Below are positions 9,726 through 17,866 of a stretch of 64,000 nt of DNA, piece by piece. The stretch is from JAJRVM01 sp963700515 (GTDB lineage: Bacteria > Planctomycetota > Planctomycetia > Pirellulales > Pirellulaceae): assembly GCA_963700515.1 (NCBI GenBank), contig CAVOXY010000033.1:62001-126000 (forward strand), in the 5' to 3' direction. The notes below the pieces were generated by a model. That model searched no databases, had not been told where the DNA came from, and was given only the letters and a program-made list of their open reading frames with translations. The translations under genes were made by a program, and so were the position numbers. Within the stretch, counting starts at the first letter, position 1. Each line of letters starts with the position of its first letter.

Positions 9726-10249
9726 ATGAGCGGCCGTCGAAACGCCAAAAGAATCGTCACTGCTGTGATCGTGACGGCGATGATCTTTGTTGGGTGGGCC
9801 TACGTATCGGGCGGACTTTGATTCCCTCGGAAGTGGAGATCGCAACAGAGTATCTTGCGGAACTCGATTTATCGCAACCTTGGAACAGCGAAAAGAACAT
9901 GAGATTCGCGAAAGGGCTCCCTGAATGGAGTCGGGACGTCTTCCACCGCTACCCTCATCAGCGTACGGACGGGCGATCGTATTTGATGGCGTTACTGGGA
10001 GCCATTGGATTTGGGACCGGAGAGTCGGGACCACGCAAGGGGAAACTAAAGCAGTATCCGAACTCCGTGCTCATGCTTTCTCTGCCGACGACTGACGTGG
10101 ACTTCATGGAGCCACTCGACATTACCGAAGCGGAGCTTCTCGCTCGTGTCCAGGAAGGCCAGAGGGTGCTATTCATCACGGCAGCAGGTAGAGGCTACGG
10201 CATAGTGGGAATCAACGAAGGACGCCTCACCTGGGAGCTGTCGCTCTAG
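9726..10249 (+). CDS. small membrane-anchored hypothetical protein (frame break near 9818)
   Basis: Begins MSGRRNAKRIVTAVIV, a basic start followed by one hydrophobic segment (residues about 9-27), then breaks in a TTT run at 9817-9819. If one T is restored the reading continues as LIPSEVEIATEYLAELDLS and on to a stop at 10249, about 174 residues. The downstream part is hydrophilic and then hydrophobic/beta-like (RVQEGQRVLFITAAGRGYGI). The family is not recognised. The join of a clean signal-anchor with a clean downstream frame supports a single real gene with one missing base. Confidence 0.5.
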
Positions 10250-10295
10250 TCGACTACACCGTGAGTTCGACGTGTTACATCGTGCCCGATCTCGC

Positions 10296-10425
10296 ATCAA
10301 CTCGTGGAAGTAGATGCAGTTATTGGAACTTGCCAAGAATATCATCGTATTACGAACAGACGCGGCCTAACCCGGCAGAGGCATACGAAGACCAATGTGG
10401 AGTGGCCGGGCGGAAGAGGCAGAAT
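10296..10425 (+). repeat. accessory-region repeat, copy B
   Basis: Contains TTACGAACAGA then GCGGCCTAACCCGGCAGAGG, CAATGTGGAGTGGCCGGGCGG-type tail and CAGAATG. It follows the 3' end of the gene ending at 10249 in the same orientation. Confidence 0.65.
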
Positions 10426-10661
10426 GAAGCCGGTGGCGCGTCACCGGTAAACGAAGGTTTGACAGGACGAGATTTGGTTGACTGGGAGTTCCTGCAATAA
10501 GCCAAGCCTCGGAGAGTTCGGTTTCGGCGACAGCACAATTCCCCGGCCGATCGGCTGGTGGTTGCGCCGCACCGGGCAAAGACCTGGCTTCTACCGTGGC
10601 TGCAAATACTCTGCCCGACGCCACTGATTTGCGGTTTCTGAAGCGTGGATGAGAAATCGAA

Positions 10662-10689
10662 TTGACTTCACTTCTCCGGGCACTAGAAA
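10662..10689 (+). promoter_or_regulatory. promoter-like sequence for the candidate small RNA
   Basis: TTGACT, 16 bases, TAGAAA. The predicted transcript start is near 10696, and there is no coding frame of note before the terminator at 10761. Confidence 0.4.
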
Positions 10690-10695
10690 TACTTG

Positions 10696-10809
10696 TGAAC
10701 ATCATCGGATGACTGAATGGAGAGCAGCTCGGCTGTTGCCGGGGGCTCGCTAGAGAGTAAGCCGACTTGGTCGAACACCTAAGTGTGCTTGGCCACGTCG
10801 GCTTTTTTT
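10696..10809 (+). ncRNA. candidate small RNA (~114 nt)
   Basis: A short interval bounded by a promoter-like pair upstream and a strong rho-independent terminator downstream, in an otherwise gene-free stretch. The interior can pair locally (AGCAGCTCGGCTGTTG). It does not match what I know of SRP RNA, 6S RNA, tmRNA or RNase P RNA. Alternatively it could be a leader or the tail of an upstream transcript. Confidence 0.35.
10761..10809 (+). terminator. rho-independent terminator
   Basis: Outer stem GCCGAC/GTCGGC, middle pairing GGTC/GGCC, inner stem ACAC-CTAA-GTGT, followed directly by seven T residues (10803-10809). Confidence 0.75.
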
Positions 10810-10947
10810 GTGCCTGCCCACGTTTTCAGGTAGTCGAGATTGGGCTGGTTCGCCAGGAATCATGCTCTGTGGTGGGCTGCTTCTGATTCAGGTGTTCCCG
10901 ATGCGTTTGGTGCAATGTGGCGACAGTTCCTCGGACGGGAGTGAATC

Positions 10948-11161
10948 ATGAAAGCGGCGGAGTTGGCATCCGAGGTGTCAGCGGAAGTCTGTAGGTCGTT
11001 CTCGATCGGTCAGCCCGTTCGGATTCGCCATGGCATGCTCAGCTGGGTTCTCCGGAACGCTCACTGCACCGCCTACATCTGGGCGTGCACAGGTTAGGCT
11101 GCAAATCGATGTTTGTCTCGAAATCGATCAGTCCTGTTTGGAAGTGGAGAGCGCCGAATGA
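10948..11161 (+). CDS. small KOW-motif (NusG-like) protein, frame break near 11041
   Basis: The ATG at 10948 has GGGAG upstream. It reads MKAAELASEVSAEVCRSF, then SIGQPVRIRHGML. After removing one base near 11041 it continues AGFSGTL, APPTSGRAQVRLQIDVCLEI, ending LEVESAE at 11161. The pattern V-R-I-x-x-G-x-x-x-G-x-x-G with a following beta-rich stretch is that of a KOW domain as found in NusG. About 70 residues in total. As written, the unshifted frame stops at 11097 after 49 residues. Role unknown; RNA or ribosome contact is what KOW domains usually do. Tentative because it rests on one frame correction. Confidence 0.45.
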
Positions 11162-11279
11162 CGTGAATTGTCAGCAGGCAACGTGATCCGATGGCGGTGG
11201 TAGGTCTCACGGTCTGGAAGACCAGACGGCGGCGTCCGAGTTATGCGAGGCTTGCGGGTTATGCCAGACTCACTTAATT

Positions 11280-13452
11280 ATGACCATGCCATACACGCGA
11301 AGCGCGACAGAGTCGGCGGAGCTCGAAGCGTTGCGTGTCCGAGTGGCAGCTCTCGAAGCAGCCTGTGCGGACGAGCAGCAGGCGTCTCGCGAAACGCAGC
11401 ACAGTCTCCAGACATTCATCACCTACTCTCCCGTAGCGATCGTCCTACTCGACATTGAAACCGGGCGATTCATTGAAGCCAATCCGGTGGCCGTACAGTT
11501 ATTTGGCTTCCCGCGTACCACGCTGTTGGAAATGGGCCCAGCTGAATTGAGCCCTCCCTATCAGCCCGACGGTTCCTCGTCGACGCGTGCCAACGAGAAG
11601 ATTGCGCAAGCCCTGAGCGGCGGCGATCCCGTGTTCGAATGGTGGCACCGCAATGCGCGCGGGGAGCGGATCCCCTGTGAAATTGGCCTGACAAGAGTGT
11701 GGTGGTGCGGTCGCGACGTGATTCGGGGTGCCATCGTCGATATCAGCGTCCGAAAGAAACTGGAACTGTCTGAGCGCGGCCGGCGTCGGCTCCTCGAGAG
11801 TATTGCTTGTGACGCGAGTCTGCAGGATACGCTCGGCGATCTTGTGCGCGCGATCGAAGGTCTCTTGCCGGGGATGCTCTGCTCGATACTGCTGCTCGAC
11901 CACGAAACGAACTGCCTCCGTCTCGGTGCCGCTCCGAGCCTGCCGGACTTCTACAACGCGGCCATAGACGGTCTCCCGATCGGCCCGACGGTCGGTTCGT
12001 GTGGCGCGGCGGCCTTCTTGGGTCAACGCGTAATCGTGAGCGACGTGGCACACCATCCGAATTGGATGGAATTTCGCCAGCTCACCGAGCAAGCGCAGCT
12101 CAGGGCTTGCTGGTCTGAGCCGGTTCTTTCTGTCGCGGGCCAGGTGCTCGGCACGTTTGCGATGTATTATCGTGAGCCTGGCGAGCCGGCGCTGGTGGAA
12201 CTTGATGCGATCGAAATCGCAGCTCAATTAGCTGCCTTGGCCATTGAGCACGAGCACACGCAGCGGGCAATCCATGAGATGAACAAATTGCTGGAATGTC
12301 GCGTTGCTGAACAGACGAACGAATTGACCAACACCAATCAAGAGTTGAGGGCAGCCGAAGAAGACTTGCGTCTTTCCGCAGTGGCCTTTCATACACACGA
12401 TAGCATCATGATCACCGATCAGAATGGCAGGATACTTCGCGTCAATCGGAGTTTCACGAAATTGACCGGCTACACGCCGGGTGATGTCATTGGCAAGACT
12501 CCTCGCATCCTCCGGTCAGGACGACACGATGAACATTTCTACCGTGCGATGTGGGAGGCCATTCGCGCCGCAGGATACTGGGAAGGAGAAATCTGGAACA
12601 GGCGCAAAGATGGTCACGAGTATCTACAGCGTCTGACCATCACGTGTGTCAAGAATGCGCACGGTGAAACGACCCACTATGTCGGTGACGGTCAGGACAT
12701 TACCGAGGAAAAGATAGCCGCTGCCGATCGGGCGTCCATCCACGCTGCGCGAAAGGTACAAGAGAGTCTGTTTCCGCCCGAGCCGCCCCACGTACCAGGA
12801 TTCGATATCGCCGGCGCAGTACATCCCGCCGAGTTCGTGAGTGGAGACTTCTTTGACTTCATGGCTGTAGGGCAGACATCCGTCGGTGTCCTCGTCGCGG
12901 ATGTCAGCGGCCACGGGCTGGGACCGGCGTTGTTAATGGCTCAAACGCAAGCCTACCTGCGCGCACTGGCCGAATTTCTATGCTGATCCTGGTGAACTTC
13001 TCACGCAGACGAATCGGCTGTTTGCGTCGAGCCATTCTGGAGCACTTTGTAACACTTCTTCTTTGCCGCCTGGATGTCAAGGACCGCTCTTTGATTTACG
13101 CCGCTGCCGGTCACCAGGGATACCTTGTCTGCGCGGATGGCGCAATTAAGGTACTCGAATCGACCAGCATTCCGCTGGGCTTTGAATCGCACACAATTGT
13201 GCCTTGCGGCCCGACAATAACCTTTGCACCGGGTGATATTCTCGTGCTGCTGACCGATGGTATTGAAGAAGCAGAGAGCCCCGACCACAGGATGTTCGGT
13301 CTGGAACGTGCACTCGAAGTCGTGGCGAAAGCCGAGAAATGTCCGCCGCTCAGATCGTTGAAACGCTGTTTTGTGCGGCACGTGACTTTACCCAAAACGA
13401 ACCACAAAGGGATGACATCACAGCGGTCGTCATCAAGATCTTAGACACGTAG
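11280..13452 (+). CDS. PAS-GAF-PAS-PP2C (RsbU/SpoIIE-type) serine phosphatase, three frame breaks
   Basis: Cytoplasmic sensor phosphatase of the RsbU type, which usually acts on an anti-sigma antagonist. There is an N-terminal coiled segment; PAS domain about residues 40-160 (FIEANPVAVQLFGF); GAF about 190-335; coiled-coil 335-365; PAS/PAC about 370-490 (NRSFTKLTGYTPGDVIGK); then the SpoIIE phosphatase with metal-binding SGDFFDF and ADVSGHGLGPALLMA. The frame breaks near 12973, 13042 and 13338. Corrected, the rest reads AEFYADPGELLTQTNRLF, FVTLLLCRLDV, GDILVLLTDGIEEAES and finally QRDDITAVVIKILDT before the stop at 13450. No RsbV/RsbW partner is nearby. The domain calls are firm; the target is unknown. 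Confidence 0.85.
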
Positions 13453-13529
13453 GAACGTCGGCGCGACGTCGCTGGTGTTGGTTCGTCCGTCAGTTCCCTC
13501 TGCGCCTCCAATAGAGCGTAAACGTTCTC

Positions 13530-13720
13530 ATCAACTCGTCGGCTTGGCGGCGGTTTCTTCGAACGCCTTGACAAGCCGACCGGTTCTCGCCCACCCAGTC
13601 AATACCACGGTAGAGGCAGAGGTTCCTGGGACTCGGCAGAATACCACCGTTAAACGAATTGACCAAGCCTAACTCCGCAGAGGTATTCGCCGGTCGATGT
13701 TGGGTGGCCGGGCGGTAACG
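13530..13720 (+). repeat. accessory-region repeat, copy C
   Basis: Contains CATCAACTCGT, GGTTCCTGGGACTCGGCAGA, AATACCACC, GCCTAACTCCGCAGAGGTAT and GGTGGCCGGGCGG. It follows the phosphatase gene in the same orientation. Confidence 0.65.
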
Positions 13721-13833
13721 AGCACAAATGGGAGCCGTGGGCGGTCCCGGCGAAAGCAACTAGCAACCGATGCGATTTACCGCGAAGAAGTCGAATGCTG
13801 CATGCCGACAGTAGCCGCGGCAGGGATTGCGAT

Positions 13834-13863
13834 TTGGCTCTCATGCAAGGTGCATTATATAAT
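13834..13863 (+). promoter_or_regulatory. promoter of the blaI-like gene with an overlapping palindrome
   Basis: TTGGCT, 18 bases, TATAAT. The -10 lies within the perfect palindrome ATTATATAAT (13854-13863), which could be an operator for the repressor encoded downstream. No experimental support. Confidence 0.45.
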
Positions 13864-13944
13864 CTCAGGCGTAGTGCATGAGAGAGTTGGTGCGCTGGCC
13901 TGCGGCGCTGGTTCTATATATCAGAAAATCGAGGAGTGTTTTTC

Positions 13945-14327
13945 GTGCCAAGGCCCTTGAACGGCATTACGGACGCCAAGTTATCTGTCATGGAGGTACT
14001 GTGGAGTCACGAACATGGCGTGACTGTGCGGGAGATTGTGTTGGCCATTTACGGCAAGCATGAGCATTCACTCCATGCGGGCGTTAAGAGCTTCCTCGAT
14101 CGACTGATGGAGAAGGGGTACGTCACGGTGAACAAGAGCGATTTCGCTCATCAATTCTGTGCTCAAGTCACACGGCAAGAGTTTGTGGGGGGCCAATTGA
14201 AACAGTTGGCGGAAAGCCATTTCGGCGGCTCGGTCACGCCAATGCTGATGTCGCTGGTCGAACAGGCGAAGCTAGTCGAAACGACCGCGCCGCGATCAAG
14301 AGAGTCATTGAAAACATCAGGGACTGA
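13945..14327 (+). CDS. BlaI/MecI/CopY-family transcriptional repressor (frame break near 14273)
   Basis: Winged-helix repressor of the penicillinase-repressor family. The GTG at 13945 (with GAGGAG 8 bases upstream) gives the expected start PRPLNGITDAKLSVMEVLW. The HTH follows (VTVREIVLAIYG, HSLHAGVKSFLDRLMEKG), then the dimerisation part FVGGQLKQLAESHFGGS and TPMLMSLVEQAKL. One missing base near 14273 restores SRNDRAAIKRVIENIRD and a stop at 14325, giving the usual ~127 residues. In most relatives a BlaR1-type M56 peptidase gene follows; here only short secreted-protein remnants do. Confidence 0.8.
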
Positions 14328-14476
14328 AGCGACACCGATGTTTGATCTTCTGAACTACTTGCCCTATGCCGAAACGCTGCTTGCGGTGGTCGATTTCGCC
14401 ACATCGAGCAATCCGCTTCATCCGACCGTGGCCGTAACATCCGGAGAATCTCGTTCCTTGAGGAGGAGAATTCGAG

Positions 14477-14837
14477 ATGATCGCAAATCCCAACGTAAAT
14501 ACAAGCCTGTCGTGCATAGGGCCTGTTGCTCCTTGCGTGTGGAATCGTCTCACTGGGGCTGACTCCCGCTCGGGCACAGCAAGAGGCACCCGGCACGTCC
14601 GGTGCGGCGACGGCAAACGAGGAGAAACCGAGCGACGGTGTTGGGAACTCCGACGCTGTCTTGCGATCGGCTTCATGATGCTGACGCCACAGATGCCCAA
14701 CGTGGCATCGTCACGGTACTGAGCGAACTGGCCAATCTTGAGGGAAAAGGGGTACAGGCCTCGGTCGAGAGATGCGTGTTGCGACGTCGGCAAAGAAAGG
14801 AAATCTGACCTGCCGATTGGGAGTCAATCAAGATTAG
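14477..14837 (+). pseudogene. small secreted protein, frame-broken
   Basis: The ATG at 14477 has AGGAGG 10 bases upstream. It begins MIANPNVNTSLSCI. If one G of the GGG near 14520 is removed, the reading continues GLLLLACGIVSLGLTPARAQ, a clear signal peptide, then QEAPGTSGAATANEEKPSDG. Further breaks near 14675 and 14770 would join GIVTVLSELANLEGKGVQ and a tail ending at 14837. No family recognised. It may be part of the BlaI-controlled unit. Decay and sequence error cannot be separated here. Confidence 0.35.
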
Positions 14838-14859
14838 CCAGACTGCACAGTGACATCGT

Positions 14860-15364
14860 GCCGATTGGGAATTGAAAAAAGATACGCTGTGGGATCATAC
14901 TCACGGTGTGCAACTGCGCTTGCCGCTCTCTTGTTGCCATCGTTCTCCGTCCATTGCGCGAGGACCCGATTCAGCAGGCGGTCGCAAGCCGGAGAAGGAG
15001 GTTGAGGTGCTCCCCGACTGCAACGAGCTTTACAAAAGGTATTTCGCGCCATTCTACTCGACGGGACCAATGGGCCGCAGCCCCTTCATTACCGTGCGCC
15101 GACATAGAAAAAGTAGCCACTCCCGGGAATCCCGTGTCCAAACTGCAGGCTCTCTCCGACGAAGCCCAGCACGTCGTATCCGCGCGGATCTCGGATTTCA
15201 TGCGCACCGCGAAGCAGGACTGGCCAGAAATGCTTGGAATTGCAGCGGATGTATCCTTAGATCAATTGATTACAGCATTTGACAAGTACCACGACCGCTC
15301 GGCTATTCAGAAAGTTGTCATCGACAAGAATCCGATCCAACTGATAAAGATAACGATGACGTAA
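14860..15364 (+). pseudogene. second secreted-protein-like remnant, frame-broken
   Basis: Three frame segments in succession look coding: a hydrophobic leader (ATALAALLLPSFSVHC) near 14915-14960, ELYKRYFAPFYSTGPMGRSP near 15025-15085, and a helical tail (LQALSDEAQHVVSARISDF then MLGIAADVSLDQLITAFDKY) ending at the stop at 15362. No single frame spans them. Family unknown. Confidence 0.3.
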
Positions 15365-15423
15365 GATTGTGCAGCCAGTTTGGTGCCGTCCTCGGGGCCG
15401 CGTTGCAGGAGCGCCAATCGACT

Positions 15424-15607
15424 ATGAAGTGGGTTGATGCGGAACCGTATGTGGCCTCCGCACTTGTCGATGAACCTACTGGCGTACGCGTTAATGTGTT
15501 TGATTGGGCTGAAAACTCAGATGAGCGAGTACGGTGTGGATGGCGGGTATGCCGCGAAGCTGGATGCTTGCCAGAACGTACTGCGTAATACAAATAGGAA
15601 CGCGTGA
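15424..15607 (+). pseudogene. short hypothetical reading frame with one break
   Basis: Begins MKWVDAEPYVASALVDEPTG; with a shift near 15520 it would continue EYGVDGGYAAKLDACQNVL to a stop at 15605. About 60 residues, unrecognised. Weak support. Confidence 0.2.
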
Positions 15608-15639
15608 TCGGGTCTCAAACAATAAATGGCCACCGCAAA

Positions 15640-15755
15640 TGGGACTCCGTGCGTTCATCTTGAACTGTCTATCCACCGAATTACGAACAGATCCTACGTA
15701 ACCCGGCAGAGGCATATGGAGGTCGATGTAGAGTGGCGGGGCAAAGTGGGTAGAA
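15640..15755 (+). repeat. accessory-region repeat, copy D
   Basis: Contains GAATTACGAACAGAT, TAACCCGGCAGAGGCATA, GGAGGTCGATGTAGAGTGGC and GGGTAGAATGGG, the last being promoter-like. It lies about 240 bases upstream of the antitoxin gene. Confidence 0.65.
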
Positions 15756-15993
15756 TGGGCCTTTTCGCGTGCGGCAACAAACGAACGTTGTGCAGGCGTG
15801 GCAAGACTCCCGTTCCGGGCAGACATTGCGGACCGACGGATTGCTGGTCTGATCGGGCCATTTCACGCCCCGGCCCCGGGGTTCAGCGGGTTCACTTCTG
15901 CGCTGGTGTGTCACAATCGTGTTGCTTACCGTATCTCCGGTTTGTTCCGGGCGGTGGTCGGCATTTTGGACGGCTGGCAAGGCGAGTGTCTAC

Positions 15994-16188
15994 ATGTCCA
16001 TATCCCTTCACCTTGACGACGAACAGTCCCGGCGGCTGGAAGAGCGTGCACGCGAGCTCGGCGTTGATCCTGGCGAGCTCGCGAAGGCCGCCGTTAACGA
16101 TCTTCTGTCTCGGCCGGATGACGATTTTAGTCGTGCGGCGCAGTTTGTGCTGGAGAAGAACCGCGAACTCTATCGGCGACTTCGCTGA
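15994..16188 (+). CDS. putative antitoxin of a Phd/Doc-type pair
   Basis: The 64-residue protein begins MSISLHLDDEQSRRLEERAR with a short beta strand and helices of ribbon-helix-helix type, then a C-terminal helical tail (FVLEKNRELYRRL) suited to binding a toxin. It overlaps the downstream toxin start by one base (TGATG), showing translational coupling. The start was chosen because the upstream extension is not RHH-like. The exact antitoxin subfamily is not certain. Confidence 0.7.
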   Translation: MSISLHLDDEQSRRLEERARELGVDPGELAKAAVNDLLSRPDDDFSRAAQFVLEKNRELYRRLR

Positions 16189-16716
16189 TGCGATACCTGA
16201 CGCTCGCTGAGGTATTGGATCTGCACCGTCGCGTAATCGAACAGACAGGCGGTGCGGACGGTGTACGGGATCTTGGTGGTGTGGAATCGGCGGTCGCACA
16301 ACCGCAGATGTCGTTTGATGGCGTGCCGCTGTATCCCACCGTTGCCGAGGGCGCGGCCGCTTTGTGCTTCTCGCTGGTCATGAATCACCCGTTCATCGAT
16401 GGAAACAAGCGTGTCGGTCATGCAGCAATGGAGACGTTCCTGGTTCTCAACGGTTACGAATTGATGGGCGACGTTGATGACGCGGAGAAGCTGATGCTTA
16501 AGCCTTGCTGCCGGAGAGGTAACTCGCGATGAATTGCTCAAGTGGACTCAAGTCGCAGATGACTGCCCGATCAACAGAGATGGGCGAGAACCGTCCATGA
16601 GAGTATGCCCAGCGACCAAGGAGAACCAGGAACTCATACGTTTTGCGAATAGCCTCGGCCTAACCCGGCAGAGGCATCCGGCGGCCGATGTAGTGTGGTC
16701 AGGCGGAGGCAGGTAA
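16188..16716 (+). CDS. doc: Doc/Fic-family toxin (frame break near 16499)
   Basis: Begins MRYLTLAEVLDLHRRVIEQT, typical of Doc proteins. The Fic-type active motif is HPFIDGNKRVGHAAMETFL (about residues 65-85), intact except V where many relatives have T or A. Doc toxins inactivate EF-Tu by phosphorylation. The frame breaks in an AA at about 16499. Removing one A gives LSLAAGEVTRDELLKW, the expected end, then reads on through repeat copy E to 16716. The real stop may therefore be displaced by the repeat. Coupled to the antitoxin by a one-base overlap. Confidence 0.75.
16610..16705 (+). repeat. accessory-region repeat, copy E
   Basis: Contains TTTTGCGAATAG, GGCCTAACCCGGCAGAGG, and CGGCGGCCGATGTAGTGTGG. 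It overlaps the 3' end of the Doc reading frame. Confidence 0.65.
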
Positions 16717-17224
16717 AGATCGGCCGTCGGACGGCACCGGCAGGGATGCAGCCATGAACGTACCTTAGCCCGAATTCACTCGTGATAGGCTGTGGGACCA
16801 GATCTCTGGTGCAGTTGTCGGAACACGTGGGTGAATCAGATCGCAGACAGAGTTAACCAAACGGTTGCTGGTCCAGCCGAAGTGGACATCGAACGATACG
16901 TGGCCGAACTAGGCGGTGTGGAACTGTCGGTCCCGCGGACGGTCGCCAATCTGGATGCTGTGGCACAAGCAGTAATGACCACGTGCTTCGCCCAGCCAGC
17001 GTCACCCTCTCTACCATCCACGGCACTGCTTGAGGTGGGCCGGTCGTGATGGTGCGCGTTGTTGTCGTGCCATATCTGGGCGGGTGGGAACGTCGTGGGA
17101 TCAAGCAGTGCCACCGGCAACGACCAAAATGACTCAGCCGCGTGCGGCCGAATCCGGACCCTGACTGGGCTAGAGAAGGGTCGACGATGGCGGCGACCGA
17201 CGGCAGGATTTGCCGAGCCAGCGT
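16717..17224. other. gap between the toxin region and lptE
   Basis: About 500 bases. A plus-strand segment at 16830-16990 reads protein-like (ADRVNQTVAGPAEVDIERY, then VAELGGVELSVPRTVANLDA), but with no good start, so it may be a gene fragment. Nothing else seen. Confidence 0.25.
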
Positions 17225-17794
17225 TTACCAGTTGGGAGCTTCCATTTGCGAGACGATCTGCTCGGCCAGCTTGCGGACCACGGTCTGTTCGGCCGTCGTG
17301 ATGGACTGTCCTCCCTCGGGCACAAAATCGGATCCCAGATTGATCACGCTCTGCACCAGGATCCGGCCCGAATTATCCGTCCAGGTGACGTGCACCCCCG
17401 CTTGAAAGATCAGACTGCGTGGCTCGTCGTTCCCGTTCTCCGATAGCACGCGCTTGTTGTCCCACAGGATACGTCCGGTCAGGACACTATCGGCCAGCGG
17501 ATTGCTCACGACCTTGTAGGGAGTGCGTGCCTCGATCTCCTTGATCACAGCTTCGGTGAGCCATTCACCCAGATCCTTGCGCAGACTGCTGGACTGGAAC
17601 ATGGGCACGTGAATCGTCTTGAGATCGGTCCGGTAGAGCGTTCGGTTACCGATCTGGTAGCCGGCACAAGCGGGGATCACAAGTATGGAGGCCAACGCCG
17701 CGAACAGCACCAGCACACGCCAGCACCTGCCATAACGCCTGGTCACACCACCGCTCCAGGCGGGTCTGTGCTGCGTACTTGGGAGAGAGTCCAT
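17225..17794 (-). CDS. LptE-like LPS-assembly lipoprotein
   Basis: Planctomycete-type LptE, the lipoprotein plug of the LptD outer-membrane LPS translocon. There is an N-terminal hydrophobic segment (residues about 25-42) ending in a lipobox-like VIPAC, then CAGYQIGNRTLY. A conserved core follows (IHVPMFQSSSLRKDLGEWL, EAVIKEIEARTPYKVV). 189 residues, intact. It is the last gene of the minus-strand block after the bamD-like gene, which fits outer-membrane biogenesis. The specific role is inferred from family and context. Confidence 0.75.
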   Translation of the reverse strand: MDSLPSTQHRPAWSGGVTRRYGRCWRVLVLFAALASILVIPACAGYQIGNRTLYRTDLKTIHVPMFQSSSLRKDLGEWLTEAVIKEIEARTPYKVVSNPLADSVLTGRILWDNKRVLSENGNDEPRSLIFQAGVHVTWTDNSGRILVQSVINLGSDFVPEGGQSITTAEQTVVRKLAEQIVSQMEAPNW

Positions 17795-17866
17795 ACCCGA
17801 TCACCTTCACGAAAGTGGCCCGCAGCTGCAGCGGTTCCGCTCGGCCGCCCGACTCACGCCGAGGTC

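Noticed and set aside
10368..16705. Repeats as bona fide integron attC sites (GCCTAAC seen in copies B, C and E)
   Set aside because: attC needs an RYYYAAC and a matching GTTRRRY end 57-141 bases apart. Copies B, C and E have GCCTAAC and C also has GTTGGGT, but only about 33 bases apart, and D lacks the motif. No integrase is present.
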